Source: Polytrichum commune
Lineage: Eukaryota > Streptophyta > Polytrichopsida > Polytrichales > Polytrichaceae
Direction: 5' to 3'
Assembly: GCA_950295325.1 (NCBI GenBank)
Contig: OX485808.1
Coordinates: 37,778,527-37,842,526 of the forward strand
DNA length: 64,000 bases
In this document: positions 36,650 to 50,500 of the stretch, one piece after another
How the letters are laid out: each line of letters starts with the position of its first letter
Numbering within the stretch: position 1 is the first letter of the stretch
Notes under the pieces: model-generated
Told to the model about the DNA's origin: nothing
What the model saw: the letters and a program-made list of their open reading frames with translations, nothing else
Database searches by the model: none
Position numbers and translations under genes: made by a program

Positions 36650-38725
36650 TACTGGCGTGAATGTGAGCCCGTTGACTTAATGTTGATCACGGTTGTCTGT
36701 GATGCAGCTTAGGGTATTTGGGAGGTGGGCTCGGGTGGTTTGTTAGTAGTTTCCAAATTCATGAAGGTGGTGGGACGGGTGTTTGTTTATTGTCAAGTTT
36801 TCTTTTGTTTAGGACAAGGTATGTAAGGTATTTGATGGCATTTTGGTGTTTGTTTTTCATGAGAGTTTTGATGTTGGGTTTTGGGATTTGAAGGTTGGTA
36901 AGTTTATTGATTGAGTGTTTGTGCATAGCCCCTTGTACTCCGGCTATGATAGTAATGAGGGGGTTGGTTTTCCAACCATTGTTTTATAAATTGTGAATTA
37001 GTGGGTCATATTTGGTATGTTTACGTATGGGAGCCTGGTCGGGGAATCCGTCATGGTAGTATGTGAATTCAATGAGTTGAACTATGAGTGTAGGGGAGGG
37101 TGTGATTGGTGTTTGTGTTTGGTTCGGGGCTGCTATTATGCAAAGGATGTTTGGCCTAAGTTTAGCTTGGCATTGGCAAGCTGATTGCGAGCATATGCAT
37201 TTGAGGAGCCACATGGGATTGTTTGTTCTGGTGGTTTGTTGTTGAAAGTGCGTGCATTGGTCAATGTGAAGAACCTTATGTTTTTATTGGCTTGTAGCGT
37301 TTGAGTGATGAGGTGTAGTACTTTGTTGTGTTGTGTAATTCTTAGGCCTTTTAGGTATGGATGTTCACAGTTTGATAATAGGTGTGGCCATGTGTCTTTG
37401 TCATTACTATAACATAATGTGCAGTTGGGGTTTTGGTGTGTAAGGGGCCCAAATATATTCTTCCTATTGTTACCCATGTATTGGGCATATTTGAATTTGA
37501 GATTTTGAGTGATTTTGACATCTGTCACGCTTTCATTTTTCCAAAAGTGGTTAGAGAGTATTTGATTTATTTGAGTGTTGGATAGCCATTTTTCCACGTA
37601 TGGGAATTTGTGTTTGGCTGCCACAAATTCTCGGTGTCTATGTTCTTTGGTTATGAAAGTGTGGAGGTTGCGGATGGCCCTGTTGTGTGTGGCCGTTGGG
37701 CAGCTGGCTAGCCAGTAGGGGGTGGGGTGGGTTGTGTGTATCCGGGGTGTTGTGGTTGGTTTTTCCTTAAGTGTTCCTTCATTGGCTAGTCTGTCGGCAA
37801 TTTCATTTATGGTAATGCCCGAATGTGCGTGTACTTTGTGGATGTGGATTGTGTGTGGGGTCTAGTAATTTTTTTTTACAATTTCTATTATTAATAATTT
37901 ATTTGGGTGGTGGTATTGTGATGTTGGGTGCTGAATGTGGTTATTGATTAGAAATATGCTATTGAGTCTATTTGTAAATATGTATGTGTCTAGTTGGGTG
38001 TGTTGTGTGGTTTTGACGGCAATGAGTATTACATTAAGCTTTGCGCGTAGGATGTTTTGGTAGCCTGGAAGTCTTTCTGGTATTTTAGTGTTGTTGTTGG
38101 GGCTACATATTCCTAATCCGGAAATATTGCCCATTATTTGGCCTTCGGAGTTTTTGGTGGGTGGGATGAATGATCCATCAGTGTATATGCATTGTTTTGG
38201 GTGAAATTCAAGGGGGTGGATGTGGTTGTATTTGTTTGGTAGTGGCTTTGTCGGGGGTGTTTATAGGGGTAGGAGTTTTTGATTTGGGGGCGTTTCTCAA
38301 TGCGTTGGAGAATTTGACATGGTATTGTGAGGGGGTAGGTTTGACATGGTGTGTGTCTATGTGGGTGTTAGTTATTTTTTGTAGGTCGTTTTGTAGTTCA
38401 TGTGGGGTTTGTAAATTTGATGGGAGGTTTATTTGGTTATGTATGCATATTATTGTTGTTAGTAGTGGTTCTACTCGTTGGTAGTATACTGGTCATTCTG
38501 GTGCACTAGGGTCGTAGTGTATAGTATGGGGTGGTATAGTTGTTATGATATCTATGTCTACGTTGTTGGTGAGTGGGAGTTGTTGTGATGTCCAGTCATT
38601 ATGGTAGACTATTAGAATGGTACTTGTACTTGCGTCGTCTTTGGCTGCCATTCTAACCCAATAGATGGCTTCGAGGACCGTGTTGTGGTTTATGGGGTAT
38701 GATAGCCCTATTCCACTCCATATCT
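36650..38725 (-). mobile_element. Decayed non-LTR retrotransposon (LINE), RNase H and C-terminal part
   Basis: Reading on the minus strand in the order of the protein: a linker (EWPVYYQRVEPLLTT, about 38500-38430); an RNase H domain with RAKLNVILIAVK and KVHAHSGITINEIADRLANE (about 38040-37770), in which the usual catalytic Glu of the R-A-E-L motif is Lys and the Asp before S/L reads Asn; and a C-terminal CTLCYSNDKDTWPHLLSNCEH (one break, about 37440-37370), a CCHC-like motif typical of LINE ORF2 ends. A Lys/Thr-rich tail continues to about 36650. Frameshifts and stops are frequent. The reverse transcriptase is missing (5' truncation at about 38725). Confidence 0.75.
37136..37624 (-). pseudogene. 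LINE ORF2 C-terminal region, longest intact piece
   Basis: This 162-residue open stretch spans KFPYVEKWLSNTQINQIL, the cysteine/histidine motif around residue 90 and TLTNARTFNNKPPEQTIP. It is the best-preserved part of the LINE. The zinc motif resembles those that end ORF2 of elements with a terminal RNase H. Upstream frames are broken, so no full protein is made. Confidence 0.7.
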
Positions 38726-38988
38726 AACCCATAAAGCACAATATCTAATTTATGTAGTGATGTTCAAAATCATAAAACTCATTCAACCCTTATTAGCTTG
38801 AAAAGAGTTGCAAGTTGGGAGCACATGTAGTTAGGAGTGAATCATGATGCCACTGCACGCCCTTAATGGGGACCCAAATTTGTCGCAAAGGGAACCCTCA
38901 TCACACTCACTTGTAACTATTATGTCAACACTCTACATCTTCCAACTTTGAAGCTGTAACAATGTTGATTTTCACAGATGCATACAAC

Positions 38989-39333
38989 CTCGGGGGGGGG
39001 GGGGGGGGTAGTCATTGGTTGGAGTAGCAATATACGTGCGAACAAATGATAGGGTATTTTTAAAACATGGGGGCTAAAAATTATAAATGGACTTAAGAGA
39101 AATATAGGGCATCAAAAATGGCACTGGACATCTTTAAAGTACTATAGGGTATGGAATAATAGGTAATTTGGAATTATAAGTAATGCAAGCCATTTTTCTA
39201 TTAACCCAAAGTAGAAAATCACATAATGATAGCATGTGAAAAAAAGAAGAGAATTTAAAGTAATACCCCCTTATAAAATAGTGGTCGTTCGCACCTATAT
39301 CCTTAACTTTTTAACACACTGCCCCCCCCCGAG
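38989..39333. mobile_element. G-tract hAT-like MITE, copy 1
   Basis: The 345-bp element starts CTCGGGGGG and ends CCCCCCGAG, with long G and C runs at its ends. The flanks CATACAAC (38981-38988 and 39334-39341) are an exact 8-bp duplication. It is homologous in inverse orientation to 60962-61313. Inside are TTGGAGTAGCAATATA and the other-end CAGTGTGTTAAAAAGTTAAG in the opposite sense. No coding frame. The 8-bp duplication suggests hAT, although the CTCGGGG ends are not the usual CAG. Confidence 0.9.
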
Positions 39334-39341
39334 CATACAAC

Positions 39342-42300
39342 TGCTTGAATCAACAACTTACAATGTATGGAGTGGGATACATATTGCTAGTACCAGTGCC
39401 CGGGAGGCTTTTGGGCATAATAGTCGGTCAATATCCATGTGATTCTAAATCCAGCCGGTTACATGGTGACATCTTCTAGTTTTGCTTTCTTCATTTGAGG
39501 TATATTCTTCTATAGATTCCTCTAAAATGATGGGTAATTTTCCTGCAGTCTTGAACTTCAACCAGTTATTTCACAAACTCAACCAGTTCATCTGTAACTA
39601 ACCGCCGGTTCTCCCTGAGCCCTGGCTAGTACCAATTTTGGAAGTACAAATATCGGGTGAGCATGGGGTTGTGTGGTTGAAATGTTCAAAGTTGAGTTAT
39701 ATTGATGAATCCAACTACCCGCTTTGCACTTTACCACAAAGATATCATAAATTCACAGCCACCATGATTTGGAGCCACAATCACTTAAATGGAAGGGTAG
39801 GTACCTACATTACAAAAAATGTTGAACTCTGGAACAATTTGGTTTGTTTTAATTCAAGGCAATGCCATGGCTAGCAATGGACTCGTTTTTGTTTTCATGC
39901 ATCATGATTTTCAACAAGATTATGATAGTTTCATGGGGTTGCTACCAATTAAGAAAAGCTAGATGTCCATAAAAGGTATTTTTTTTTTATAATTGGATTA
40001 CTAACACAATTGGATGCTTCTGTCTCAATCTCCTTGGATTTGTGCAAATCAATTTTATGTTTGAGATTATCTAATGGTATCTATTTAGATTGCATTGAGA
40101 ATACAATGTAATACATATTCTTCATGTTGATTATTAAGTACCAAACATGGGGCAAACATGCTTGGCATGTACCTGGCATGTACAAATGCAAACACTTTGG
40201 ACATGCCTTGGACATGTATACTTATCGTGGGAGCTCAATGCCCAACCATAGTTTACCATAGTAGTCTTAATGCTCTACCATAGCTTGCCATAGCAACACA
40301 TCCCCATGATATCCATTGGGAAAGGAGTCCAATGGTCATCTTGTGTACATCAACCTAGTAATTACCCACATTTGGTATTTCAGTGTTATGGTGTTCTGGT
40401 GCTTTAGAGTTGAGCACTAATCCAAACCTCAGATAGGTAACTAAATGGGCATTTATTTAGCTAGCTAAAAGCTCCAACAAGCTAAAGCTACGCAAGAATT
40501 TGATGCCTCAAAAGAATAACTAGCTAAAACTAAGTGCCATAATCTGGGCGAGGAAAGTTAGCTAGCTACAGTTAGCTAATAACTAGCTGAAATTTGAATG
40601 TAATCTTGGTGGAATGAATGATGTCATTACACCAAACGGTCATCTCTCAGACCCATACTCATTGTAGTAACGATGTTTTTAAAACTAAACATGAGCCTAA
40701 TTCCTAATAATCCAACAGATGTTGTGGCATCTCCAATTTGAAACACCTTGATTCCATCTCGTCTTAAATTGCCATAGGACATTGACAATTTTGATGATAA
40801 TGAAAATCGAGAAGATGATGATGAAGAAGATGATGATAATGACAATGAGGACGAAGATGATGATCTATCATTAGTGCCAATCGAAAGTGAGGAAGCCAAC
40901 TATATGTGTTGATTTTAAGCCTTTCAATTTCCTTGTGCTACAACATGCAAATACAAAGCCAATCGAGAGAAATACAATTAAATATATATTTTTGGGAGCC
41001 AATTGAATGGATTTCTCTTTGATTTAGAATGAATATGCATGTCACACAAATTTTTAGCTAGTCAAAGCTGAGTGAAAATGAGGGTTCCAGAAAAGTTAGC
41101 TAGCTAAAGCTAAGTAAGAATCTTAGATTTGGTGAACCTAGCTAGCTAAAGCTAAGCGACAAATAGGGGCTTGGAAAATTTAGCTAGTTGATGCTAGTTG
41201 GCCAGTTATCCAAGGTCTGCACTTGTCCAAGAAACTTGACTGTTTTTCCAAGCAATTGGGGATGCTTGGAAAGATGAATGCTTGCGTGAAAATAATATTT
41301 GAGTGGTACGCATGTGCATTTGTGGGGGAAGAGATCCTCCACCTCCCAAAACTTATCCCAACCACGCCAATCACCTATTTTTGAGGGAGATGATGATACT
41401 AGTGATATGCTAGATAACTCAAGGAGTGCACTATTCATTAAAACCAAGAATCACGTGCGTGCATGCCCCTTATTAAAACACCCCTGTATACATTTTATTT
41501 TTACTAAAATTAAGCAATATACTTACAAATCTCATTGCTTCAAAATACATTTCCATACGTACACAAAGGTCCAAAAACAAATATAGAAATTGTATATAAC
41601 ATGTGTACAAATGTTTGGAAATGCAAAAATATGGCCCTATTATATGTATAATATCAAATCATGGATTTTTAGTTATAAAGTCGTTAAAGACTTTTTCATC
41701 ACTTGGATGAAGTTCGTACGTGTTTGTTTCAGCATCATACGTCAAATTGGCCAAAGCAATAACCGTATCCAATTCTACCATAATATGATTTGTGAGATCA
41801 TAACTCCAAATAAGGTCGTTACTTAGTGGATGAAAAAACGCATGATTCTTGGTCTAGGTCTGACTTGAACGCGTAAATGCGTAAACCCGTACTTTACATA
41901 TATTTTTCTATAGCCTTATCTCCAGCCTCATGTATATCTACATCCTGCTTAATAGCAATATTTCTCTTGTACGTACATTTTGTACATGCTTGTTCTAAAT
42001 AATACCCTTTTGTGCACGCACGTGAATATTTACAATACTTGAACAGTGCACTCCCTGGGCTAGATAATAGACTTGTGTATTTATACTAAGGTTCTCAATT
42101 TATTGTTGTAGATGCTAGCATTACATACAAAAAATACTTATGATGAAAAAACAAGTCTTTGTTATGTATACATATTACAATCCACTTTCACCTTCCGTTG
42201 AGAAATTTATTGAAGATTCTTCATTCATAGGCTGTAACGATCTCATAATTATAGGACCTTGTAACATATATCCATTGTCAATTTTTTTCTCTAAGCTTCA

Positions 42301-44900
42301 TGACCCCCCCTTTGGTGCATCTACCTCTACTTTGACATTCTCTAACTAGAATTTAAGTATATTTGGACAAAAACATTAAATGACATGCTCAACAAAAGCT
42401 CCAACACAACAACCACAACTTTGAATGTGTTTTATTCCATGTTTGTCAACCACCATATTTGTAATTTGTGATCTAGTGTACATCATATTGGTGGTTGGAA
42501 TTGTCCACAATTCATACATAAATCCAAATTTACTTAAATCATAGTTCTTCTAATTTCAGTTTGTACACAAAGAGAAAACAAGTAATCTCTCCCTTTCTGT
42601 ATCTTGTGAACACTAGAGCCTCAAATAATACCCCTTTTTACACTCAGTTAGTACATACTATGAAGAGTGGAACCCCGGATGGCAACTACTTGTAGCACTC
42701 GCAAAGGGTTGCACGTCTTTAGAATTGTGTTTGGATCTGCTAAACCCTTTCTAAGAAGCTTATTTCTGGAGCTACTTTTGCATTACAAGCATTTTTTAGA
42801 CTACAAATTCTAAGAAATTTTAGAAATGTTTTAGAAGTGAAATTTGACACCTAGGGGGTCAAGATGGTGACTATTGTTTAAGAAGAAGAAATGCTATTAA
42901 TTTGTTCTAAATCTAACATTTGAAAATGAAACCTTTCATAATTCAAACACAAATCGTATGAATGATTTCCTCCAATGCCCTATTTCCAAGCATGTTTCTC
43001 CTCTTTGTATGAAAGAACAAATCATCAATTCACTAGGAATATTACAAGTGATTTATAAGCAATTGATCTAAAAGGGAGAGTGGTAAGAACCCTTTATTTT
43101 TTCTTTGTTACAAAATTAACTATTTTGGGAAAGTAATAATGTTAGTGACATCAATATTTTTGGTTTTACTCACTAAACGATGCAACTTAAAATTTTAACC
43201 AATCGTATCAATGATCAAGTGATTTTGATACACTTTGAAATTTTTATTATTTTTTGAAGAAAATGCTTGTAAAATGATTTGGTGTAGACATAGGATAAGG
43301 TCCATATCCCAAATGCACAGATGTGATTTAAAATTAACTCCCTAAAAATTTCTCTTGTATGCCAACACAAAATAAATTTATAATTCATGCAGTATTATAT
43401 CTTTGATTCAAGCTAAAACCCCCATGCATTTAGGGGTTAAGGTGGATTGCATCAATTAGTGAGTTGTTTGAAATTGAGGTGGACCAAATAATCCAGCCTC
43501 TTAGCACTGGACATGGTAATCTTCAAAGACGCATCACCCGCAAGTCACTTTTGAGTCATTATTATGTGAATAAGTTTTCATTCTTCATTTGATTTCAATG
43601 TTTGTGCATAAGCAATTTTGATATTCACTATTTATTATCAAGTAGGTGCTCAAAAGTCAACAATGCTAAATTATTCTTCTTCTTGGCATGTACTATAGGC
43701 ATCTTTGATTTTAGAGCCAAACACTCTTTGTTATTCTTAGATCTTCTTCATTGTGAGAGAAAAATTAACGATACTGAATTTGCTTTTTTATCTTCATGAA
43801 TCATGATACATTATTTTGGATACATGACTTTGTGTTTGGATGTGGTGGACATCCATACACAATACATATATGTTAGTATCGAAATTGATTTTGACTTCAA
43901 ATTAGTGTGGACCACACCATTTCAAAATTATGAATGCTCCAAAATTTGTGTGGTTCCACACTAATCACTTTACATTGTTTATTTGATGCATGTAATTAGC
44001 ATTTGTTCAGTTGATTAGAATTAATCCAATTAACTATTCTTGATGTTGGAACAGTGGTTGACTAAAGTGGACACTAGGAGTCCGGATGGCACTTGGATCT
44101 CGTGCCTGCAAAGCGGATGCCATTTTGACTTAAATGAAGACTTTTGGAAGCTTGTTATCAAGTCAATCCCGTTGACATGTACAATATTTTCAACCCTCCT
44201 ACTAGAATTACATTTGTCACCTTACTATTCATCATAATGAATTTAACTCTACTGTGATTTATTAACTAACCCGAGTCATAGTCAATACATATTTAGCTAT
44301 ATCTTTACAGTTCTCCAAGTGGGCCTTCGTCACAATTTCAATAATTGATCGATTTTTTTAATTATAAATTATAAGCTTCTTATTAGGAAAATGAAACTAG
44401 TTAACTTCATTTAACAAAATAAAATAAACAAGTCCATTGAGACTTAAAACAGAGAAAGGTCTGACGGACAACTCTCTAAAGTGCACGCATTCTTTACTAT
44501 CAATTTAAAAACATTTTTTCTTGTAAAAAGATGAAATTTTTTATTTCATTGCCAAATTGTTTATCATTGCAAGAAATCTTCAGCATATTATTAACCCTCC
44601 TAAATGAAGTCTTTTAGAACATGCTCATCATCAAAGAAGAAATGTGAAGTTGACCATGAGTTGACCATTCACAATTGTAAGGATGTTGAGGCAAGTCACA
44701 AAAGAAGCAAGGGAGAGTGGCTTGAAAGTGATTGAGCTTGGTAAATGTAACTACTAGGTGAAGAGCATTTACAAACCCTATTTGAAAACGAGCACACTAG
44801 GAACTTGACTTTGATGATATCCTCCAATTTCCTGTTTTCATGACCGAACCATTCAAACTTAGACCAAACCACATGGAATAAATCAAACATGCCGATATTA
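39342..44900. other. Gene-poor stretch with dispersed-repeat fragments
   Basis: Several blocks carry the motif CTAGCTAAAGCTAAG or relatives (40450-41200), a repeat cluster of unknown origin. A short Asp/Glu-coding run lies at about 40785-40870 on the plus strand (a Ser run in the minus-strand reading). 41440-41820 is related to 32940-33330. ATACCCCTTTTGTGCA-like strings recur at 6995, 34065, 42003 and 42625, marking one repeat family. No convincing gene. Confidence 0.45.
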
Positions 44901-44901
44901 A

Positions 44902-46250
44902 TTGATTCATTTTGATTGGATAAACAAATTGTTCTCAACGACCATCGAATTTCAACATCAACGCTTATTTCCACCCAAGAAACGTCAGAAACACACCATT
45001 GCTTCCTGGATTTGGTTTTCTAAAGTCCACCATGGACCCAACACAAAGTTCTTTTACGACACGTGCGTCGCAAACCCCAATTACTCCTTGACCGACTCCA
45101 TAAATCGAGGTCGCACTGACAACCATTCCCCTAAACGGATGCAAGCAGACTGGATACCACCTTTTTCATGCTTGCCAGCGTCTCAGAAAGTTGCGACTTT
45201 ATGGAAATGGGCATCTAGGAATGTCGCACAAGGTTTTCCCTGATGCCAAAGTTCTCTACTATGCACAACACAAGAAACAGTGCTGCTGCTGCTGCATGTC
45301 CAGTACCAGTGTGTTCCAAAACTACTCATCAAAATGGAGATATAGACTGCAGAAATGCTTGTGGGTGTTAATATTTCGGTGCAAAAACGATTTCAGGATC
45401 GGGAGCCTAAGTTAGCAATCATGGTGATCTCCATCATGCTTATGCTCCTTCAAGTGAAACGGATTTGTGAAGAGTTTTGCTACAGATTCGGTAGAAAGCT
45501 ATCCGAAAATGAAATCATGAGACCTTGACATGTTGCAGGTCCGCCTTCCAGCTAGTTTCACATTGATAGACTCAGTCGATCGATCGACGTAAATCCTTAC
45601 GACCACTGCATGACAGAGGGACTGGCTGCTCAGCTAAACAATGTAAATGTTCGCGGTAATTCATATAGGTTGATCTGGGGCGACCTTTATCACCGACTGC
45701 GATTACTGAGTGATGAGGGTCACAGGGGTCACTGCTCGGTCAATGCTGTTTATATATGTATATGCGGGAAGTGTGTGGAACACGATGTAGTCTACTTAGT
45801 TCTTGCTCTTTCCGATGACCTGCATGAATTACCATATATGACATCGTGGAGGTATGCCGACTAGCTGGATCGGATACGTGGGCATTATGGCCGCAAATTC
45901 AGAGATTTATTAAAGTATCTGGTGAGTATATGAATTAAAGTACTCCAGGTGCAACACTGCAAGTTTCTCTCAGGCCGGGCTAGCCTCAGGTTGCATATCC
46001 TTAAAATTAAAAATTAAAAATCTTAAGTATATGTGTATACGAGGAGGATAAGGGGAATGATGGCTGCTTTCAACGATGACCATGTTGACTTTCGACGTCA
46101 TCACCAGTCGGGGAGTCCGGTATTATGGGTAGGTCGCTTAATCGATCCATAAGGAGTGGGAGCTAATTAAAGTCATGTGCCAAAGCAAAGTCCAGGGTAC
46201 AGAGAGATATTTCAAGTAGGCTTGCAATACTAAGAAACATGGTAATTAAT
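44902..46250. other. Possible eroded coding segment
   Basis: Two overlapping plus-strand frames (44902-45243 and 45191-45415) lie in a somewhat GC-richer block containing NRGRTDNHSPKRMQADWIPP. No family was recognised, and no splice sites could be assigned with confidence. A third frame at 45610-45864 is equally anonymous. These may be exons of a lineage-specific gene or chance frames. Confidence 0.25.
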
Positions 46251-46252
46251 TC

Positions 46253-46344
46253 CAACACGAACTAGTGACCCAAATCCCACAGTTTGTGTCAAAATGGTCG
46301 ATTTGACACAAACTGTGGGATTTGGGTCAGTTCAGTTCGTGTTG
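46253..46344. repeat. Near-perfect 92-nt hairpin
   Basis: The arms are CAACACGAACT plus GACCCAAATCCCACAGTT and onward, and their inverse, with a loop of about 8 nt and a small bulge. Pairing of about 38 bp is almost perfect. This could be a small palindromic MITE or the foldback of a small-RNA precursor. Confidence 0.85.
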
Positions 46345-47088
46345 AAAATCTAGTCATGTTTGATTAGTAGTATTGTTATATGTATCACCCCTCCTGATTA
46401 AGTGGTGAGGAAAAGTCAACCCTCTGAGTACGAGCACTGAGGAAATATTCTGTGAAGTCAGAACGACACAGTTACGTCGGTTTGGCTGGTCCTCACCAGC
46501 TCTCCGCTCATCACCAAATCGGCTTGATTCACGAGGGGCCAGTTCTCTAGATTAAATTAAACAACTGTTTGATCTTCGGTAGTAGGTGCGTTGTAACGGA
46601 GGTCAATAGCATATCCATGTTCTTGGGAGCCTCATTTTTATTGTCTCATTGCACACCCTTTTCAATCAGCCAGCCACGTTTGCCATGTCTCTCCTCCTGA
46701 TCCAGAAATTTAATCTTATCTATAGGTCACGCCAGTGATCAGGTTGATTGAATTAAGTTACAATTTTTGGAGTACCACGCGGTCACGCCATAGATCAGGC
46801 CAAGTACTCTAGTATCTATAAGAGTTCTGGTATAGTGTTTTTACAGCTCGAACATCTATCGATAGGCTTAATGTTCCTGTGCATTTAATTCTATATGTTT
46901 TGGCTGATGTGAAGCCAGTGTCGATCTCGTCAGTAGGGTGATTCTCCTTATAAGAATTCCAAACGTTTGCAGTGATTCATTGTGAATTGCAATTTCCTTG
47001 CAGAAAGTATACTGTGGAGATTGTTGTGCACCTGGCTAACCTGTGGGTTTGAGCATTGAGGGTGTAATTCATTTCTGTCTTGCCGGGG

Positions 47089-47577
47089 ATGATGGCTGGG
47101 AAGTTTTCCAACATGAGGCATGTGCCAGGAACCCGTAGAGGAAGCCAGAGTGACACAGCGGAATGTGCAGAGAGGGTGGAGGCTATGCTCAGCACGGCGA
47201 TCCTTCAGCAGGAAGATATCTGCAACTTGCTGTTGCTGGTGTTCCCTGATGGCAATAATACTTTCGATGGCGCAGTTGATTGTGCAGGAAGATCATCAGC
47301 AATGGTGGAGGTGCCACCTGAGTTTCTGATGGCGATGAAAACTAAGGTAGAAGCTGCCATGGATTGGTGTCAGTTGGCCCAGCTTCGACTGCAAGGCGTC
47401 TTGAATGATACCAGTGCAGCCCGCCGTCAATCCCCATCAGTACCCTACCTGTATAATGGGCCATCATCTGCACCGAACTACAGCGGACAGGAAATGGCGA
47501 TGAACCACCATGGATCCACGTTATATGCTTCCCAAGGAAACAATAACAGCTTGTCCTGGCTGCCGAGACATGCGTAA
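47089..47577 (+). CDS. Hypothetical protein, ~162 residues
   Basis: The ATG at 47089 (MMAGKFSNMRHVPG) or the next ATG opens a frame to TAA at 47575-47577. The local GC content is clearly above that of its flanks. The N-terminal third is predicted helical (AECAERVEAMLSTAILQQED), the middle has VPPEFLMAMKTKVEAAMDWC, also helical, and the last third is Ser/Asn/Tyr-rich and probably disordered. No signal peptide, membrane segment or known domain was seen. A TTTCCTTGCAG at about 46990-47000 could be a splice acceptor placing this in a longer transcript. Function unknown; possibly a lineage-specific gene. Confidence 0.4.
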   Translation: MMAGKFSNMRHVPGTRRGSQSDTAECAERVEAMLSTAILQQEDICNLLLLVFPDGNNTFDGAVDCAGRSSAMVEVPPEFLMAMKTKVEAAMDWCQLAQLRLQGVLNDTSAARRQSPSVPYLYNGPSSAPNYSGQEMAMNHHGSTLYASQGNNNSLSWLPRHA

Positions 47578-47599
47578 GTAGCAGGGGACATATATAGCA

Positions 47600-50500
47600 G
47601 TGAATTATACCTAGGCAGACACATCGATCGGGAGATCCGAAACATTGTAATATACATGGATGTGATCTCTCAGACCATTCAGAGGTAGCTGCAGACTTCT
47701 TAATCAGTACAAGGGTATACCACAATTGAGGAACAGCTCTAGCCTCTTTCAACACCATTTGTCCGTTATGTCCCCACTGCCGACATCATCCTCAAGAGAA
47801 CGATCTTTATCAAGGACCGAGCGCAACGAAAGGAGACAAATTCAAAGCCAAGACATGATAGTGCATTAAGGACAAGAATAATCAAGAGATTTTTAATGTA
47901 CAGAGATATCTTAGTTTGATACATGTTGACATGCATTGCATAACCTAGAGAATCGAGATCATCAACATTGAACTCAAGATATAACCAACAGTTTGCAAGA
48001 GCAAATGCTTTGCACACAGGATAACAGACTTTCAATTAAAGCAGGAGAGAGGCTATTGAACCATTGGTCCACCGTTGGCCTGAGGCCGATTCCTACAGGC
48101 TGCTGGTGAAGGAAGCGTATTGAAGCTACTGTGCAGTGACCTCTACTGGTCAAGAAATTATTTACCTTTGATGAAGCTGTGAATGTGAATTATGTAATGA
48201 TGTAAATTGTTGTAGAGTCCTAATGAGTTAGATTTCAGGATCTCTCAGGATGTTGTTCTTCTGGGCGATATACATATGTAGTATGCTTAGCCTCTGCTCA
48301 GAAAGATTAGTCCAGTGATTTATATCATTGACCTCACATCTTTTGATGTAGGCTGTAGCACTCTTCTCGCACAAGATTTTCCATTTGAACTTTGTGTATG
48401 GAAGAAATTCGTGGGCCATACGGCTCCGATGTTGTTGCTTGCAATTGAACTTATATTAAGGGTACGAGCAATCTGGTTTATGATAGTGTTATAATTTACT
48501 ATCCTGGTAAATGTTCCTGCTTCCACAACTGTCTTCATATGTATCAAGCAGCAAAGTCTATAAGATAAGAGAAAGAAAGAATGGAGTTTTTGATTGACAC
48601 CAAGTAATCCGATACACCAACATCTTATGGTGAACCGTAAGAAGTAGAAAACCCTGCAAGCTTGATTACCAACCATCCCCTTGCATGATCTAATCATGAG
48701 AGTATCTTGAGACTTTAAAACCGTTAGTCAAGTTGCTTCTTTTGAATATTAAGTGATCAATCGACCTTCGGTGTCTCACCTTTTCGCCCTTTCGAGAACA
48801 AGGATTATAAGATGTGACGTATGTGCGAACATTCTCGTCATCAAGCTAGACTCTCACAATTCGGTGTCCAATCCTCCTAGGTAGACTCATCATACAACCA
48901 GCTGCCAATTGCAGGAGGTGGATGAATATAGTCTCGGAAGGCGGGAACATCATTAAATCCCTGGATGAACACCCCGATGCGCCGACACAAAATTCACTCC
49001 ACGAGACTGGTATCCGAGCCTCGAGGCCTGACAGGATGCCTCAAGTGACTCTGTATATAAGAGACTCTTGTGCATTGGATACTAGAGCTGCAATCCACAA
49101 GTTTCTTCTTGTACTTACAGAATCACTTAGGGTCTCTGCACTTCTCTCGTTCTAGTGCATTTTGTTTCCTTATGTGTGTTCGAAAGATGCTGCTCGTGCT
49201 TGTTTTGGTGGCGATCTCGATTTCCTGGGCGAGGATCATTTGCATTCAGGTGTATTGCATGTAAATGTGTATTTACCATTCCCAAGATTGAGCTAAGTTC
49301 ATGATCATTGCATGTCAAGACGCAAACCTTTCAATATTGATCGACATGGGTGCAATGAACAGCTGCAGTGAGTTATGTGGGTGTAATGCAATTCGTATTT
49401 CATGTTCTCCAACTTCTACCCATTATATCTACACAAACGAAACTTGTGGTGCAATAGCAAATCTACGGTGAAGCAGATCCAGCAAAAAAATCGGGTTGAA
49501 AACCGGACCTCAACTGCTTTGGTTATGGGCATCGGAAGTGCATGTTTGTTGTTTTTACCGGGATCATGGCAACAGGTGGGATTATAATACAGAATTATTA
49601 TAATTCATATCATTTTATGATAGTATTAATATAAACTTATCATTTTTAATATGTAGATAAAGATGAATCCAGTAGTGTTAAAATTTATGTACATAGATAA
49701 GTTGTAATATAAAATATAATGGTTCAAAGTTGTATGATAAGGCATTTTATATTAGAGGGGTCTTAGTCCACACCCTGAGATTTAATTTTCACCTTATTAA
49801 TAATTATAATAATATCTATAAAAAAATGAAGTATTATAGTAATATATACAAGCATTATAGTACTTTCAATTATGCTCATGTTTTGAAGTCTTCTATAATA
49901 ACTCTATAATATACTATTATAAAGCCATCATCAACTCTCAAATGGTCTTACTATCTGAGGCCCCTTGTAGTATATCCCAGTTGTTGCCACCCGGGAGTTT
50001 TATCACCTGAATACATAGGTTGTCCCAATTGTGTTCACTATTATTGAGTGTGGAGTAGTTAAATTTTTTTGAAAAATTAATCCAATTTCTATTGAACATG
50101 TGTCTTAACATTTTTTGTTCTTTGATCCTCACCTAACCACATACCAATCAAATACAGGCGTCCAATTGAGAAAACTAATTGAACAAGACCTGTATACCTT
50201 ACTCGTATGGATGCTCCCATCGGCAGTTTTCTCAACTTATTGTTGTTAATCCTGTTGTATGCCAGCAAAGCAGACTTTATATCAGATGTGAATTATTTTG
50301 TTGCTGACATTATCAGATTAAGAGAGTAGAACCTCAGTAGAATTGATAGTTTGCAGCGCCCTGCACAAATATGATATCACGTCTGTTTGCTGGCACACAA
50401 CAGGATTAAACCCTACGAGTCTAACCATGATCATTGAAGTAGATACACCTTCGTGCGGCCATACTCTTCTGGAGATGGGCTGCGACATGTGTCTTCAACC

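Noticed and set aside
40627-40899. Poly-Ser frame on the minus strand
   Set aside because: Low-complexity translation of a GAT/GAA repeat with no other coding sign. The plus-strand acidic reading is noted in the gene-poor entry.
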